Origin: VRUE01 sp963715625
Lineage (GTDB): Bacteria > Actinomycetota > Thermoleophilia > Solirubrobacterales > 70-9
NCBI GenBank assembly: GCA_963715625.1
Contig: OY970260.1
Location: 62,001-126,000 of the forward strand
Reading direction: 5' to 3'
Length of the DNA: 64,000 nt
Shown in pieces: positions 62,707 through 64,000 of the stretch (the stretch's first letter is position 1; the number at the start of each line of letters is the position of its first letter). The notes under the pieces are model-generated. The model made no database searches, was not told the origin of the DNA, and saw nothing but the letters and a program-made list of their open reading frames with translations. The position numbers and the translations under genes are program-made.

Positions 62707-64000
62707 CCGCACGGCGACGCCTGGCGGGGCTCGACGCCAAGGTGCGGACTGCCATCCGGTCCAACCGGGAGCTGCTCTCGAACGCGAGCTCGATGATCGG
62801 GACCGCGGTGGTCACGTCCTTCCTCGGCGCCGCCTTCTGGCTGGTGGCCGCGCACTACTTCAGCCAGGACTCGGTGGGCCTCGCCAGCGCCTCGATCTCG
62901 GCGATGACCCTGCTCGGCTTCATGGGGACGGTCGGCCTGGGGACGCTGTTGATGGGCGAGCTTCCCCGCCTCGAGGTCCGGCACCGCTCGGTGATCAACG
63001 GGGCGCTGACCGTGACGGCCTCGCTGGGGACGGCGCTCGGGCTCCTCTTCGTCGTCGTCGCGCCGCTTGCCTCATCGAACTTCGACCCGCTTACGGCCAG
63101 CTGGGCGTCCGCGCTCGTCTTCGCCATCGGTGTCGGCCTGACGGCGATGACGTTCGTCCTCGACCAGGCGCTGATCGGGATGCTGCGAGGCGGGATCCAG
63201 CTGAGCCGCAACATCGTCTTCAGCGTCGTGAAGCTGGCTGCCCTGGTCCCGGTCGCGGTGCTGATCAGCGATGCCAACGCCGCGTGGATCTACGCCACCT
63301 GGACGGTCGGGATCGCCGTCTCGCTGTTCGTGCTCGTGCGCTTCTACCGGGAACGCGACGACGGCTCGTCGCGGCCGGACTTCGCGCTGCTCAAGGAGAT
63401 GCGCCTGCATGCGATCACGCACCACGGCGTCAACATCGCCCTGCGCACGCCCGAGCTGGTGCTGCCGATCGTCGTCGTCACCTTCCTCTCGGCCTCCGCC
63501 AACGCCAGCTTCTACATCGCCTACATGATCACCAGCTTCATGTTCTTCGTGCCGCTCTCGCTCAGCACGGTCCTCTACGCCGTCGGCTCGGGCGAATCGA
63601 AGCGCCTCGCCGACCGCTTCCGGCTCACCGTCTACGTCTCGCTCGGCTTTGGCGCTCTCTCCAACCTGGCGCTGCTGGTTCTCGCCTCGCCGCTGCTGAG
63701 CATCTTCGGCGCGAGCTACGCGAGGGACGCGACCGCCACCCTCCACGTGCTCGCGCTCGACATCTTCCCGTCGACGATCCTCAGCCATTACGTCGCCCTT
63801 CGCCGCATCCAGCGCCGCCTCGCCTCGGCACTGCCGATCGTCTGGCTCGGTGCGGCGCTGCAGGTCGGCGGCGGCATCGTCGGCGCCCTGCTCGACGGGC
63901 TGACCGGCGTCGCGATCGGCTGGGTTGTGGGCGCCACGCTCGAGGCGATCGTCATGGGCCCCGAGGTGGTGCGGGCTCTGAGGGCGGCTCACCTCGAGGT
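62703..64000 (+). CDS. Polysaccharide flippase (MATE/Wzx-like), 3' end beyond the window
   Basis: Open from GTG 62703 (GTGA overlap with the preceding stop) to the window edge, 432 codons, no stop. Repeated hydrophobic helices: SMIGTAVVTSFLGAAFWLVA, LLGFMGTVGLGTLLMGELPR, FIAYMITSFMFFVPLSLSTV if read through ASFY, SLGFGALSNLALLVLASPLL. The pattern and the N-terminal LSNASSMIGT fit O-antigen/teichuronic-acid type flippases. It would carry the lipid-linked product of the glycosyltransferases across the membrane. Confidence 0.85.
   Translation, partial: MTARRRLAGLDAKVRTAIRSNRELLSNASSMIGTAVVTSFLGAAFWLVAAHYFSQDSVGLASASISAMTLLGFMGTVGLGTLLMGELPRLEVRHRSVINGALTVTASLGTALGLLFVVVAPLASSNFDPLTASWASALVFAIGVGLTAMTFVLDQALIGMLRGGIQLSRNIVFSVVKLAALVPVAVLISDANAAWIYATWTVGIAVSLFVLVRFYRERDDGSSRPDFALLKEMRLHAITHHGVNIALRTPELVLPIVVVTFLSASANASFYIAYMITSFMFFVPLSLSTVLYAVGSGESKRLADRFRLTVYVSLGFGALSNLALLVLASPLLSIFGASYARDATATLHVLALDIFPSTILSHYVALRRIQRRLASALPIVWLGAALQVGGGIVGALLDGLTGVAIGWVVGATLEAIVMGPEVVRALRAAHLE

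Noticed and set aside
1..64000. CRISPR array
   Set aside because: The short repeats found are palindromic and dispersed, not regularly spaced with unique spacers; no cas genes seen.

Overview
The window is about 68-70% GC by eye. It has frequent GTG/TTG starts, short overlaps between neighbouring genes, and a full set of F420 biosynthesis genes. Together with the crotonyl-CoA carboxylase/reductase and the many AbiEi/DUF559-type proteins, this points to a high-GC actinobacterium, most likely class Thermoleophilia (Solirubrobacterales or a relative). That placement is inferred from gene content; there is no rRNA gene here.

Layout. 1-9.6 kb: the 3' part of a LuxR-type ATPase regulator, a frameshifted AAA ATPase lying between two diverged 182-bp direct copies of the 3' end of an acyl-CoA synthetase gene, that synthetase, an unusual hydrolase/cyclase-homology fusion, and glyA. 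9.6-11.4 kb: a TacT/TacA-like toxin-antitoxin pair beside two tRNA-Leu genes. 11.4-20.1 kb: an acyl-CoA/ketone-body block (MBL hydrolase, acetoacetyl-CoA synthetase, ABC exporter, acyl-CoA carboxylase beta subunit, HMG-CoA lyase, a BadH-like SDR) plus an AbiEi/DUF559 protein. 20.1-27.6 kb: coenzyme F420 genes (npdG, cofD, cofC, cofE, and fbiC on the other strand) with a zinc alcohol dehydrogenase and an anchored protein of unknown role. 27.6-36.6 kb: aquaporin, a THI5/NMT1-type binding lipoprotein, a two-domain multicopper oxidase-ZIP-DtxR operon with a visible operator pair, ygfZ and rmuC. 36.6-54.5 kb: genes for the ethylmalonyl-CoA pathway of acetate assimilation (ccr, ecm, a MaoC hydratase, an acyl-CoA dehydrogenase, a malyl-CoA lyase), interleaved with clpS, an AbiEi-like/Fic fusion, a DUF4143 ATPase, a large lysyl-oxidase/LamG secreted protein and pabB/pabC. 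54.7-64 kb: a tightly overlapping glycan operon (three glycosyltransferase proteins including a GT2-GT4 fusion, DUF1616, a polytopic membrane protein, a flippase running off the window).

The most unusual signal is a dense set of long-armed palindromic elements, more than a dozen in about 30 kb. Most have near-perfect arms of 16-30 bp whose sequence differs from locus to locus. Several groups share a loop or a whole unit: a 53-nt loop in two copies, a 47-bp unit in three copies, and a 13-nt loop in two copies in opposite orientation. Some lie inside real genes as apparently in-frame inserts (cofE, fbiC, ygfZ and the anchored protein next to fbiC), and one supplies the ribosome binding site and the A of the start codon of cofE. 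Many have a GTAG/GTGG tetranucleotide at the foot of the stem, like REP elements moved by IS200-type (RAYT) transposases, but no such transposase gene is in the window.

How the genes fit together: crotonyl-CoA would be reductively carboxylated (Ccr), rearranged (Ecm), oxidised (acyl-CoA dehydrogenase), hydrated (MaoC) and cleaved to glyoxylate and propionyl-CoA (Mcl). The acyl-CoA carboxylase, HMG-CoA lyase, acetoacetyl-CoA synthetase and SDR about 20 kb away could feed or drain the same acyl-CoA pool. The functional links are inferred from family knowledge and context.
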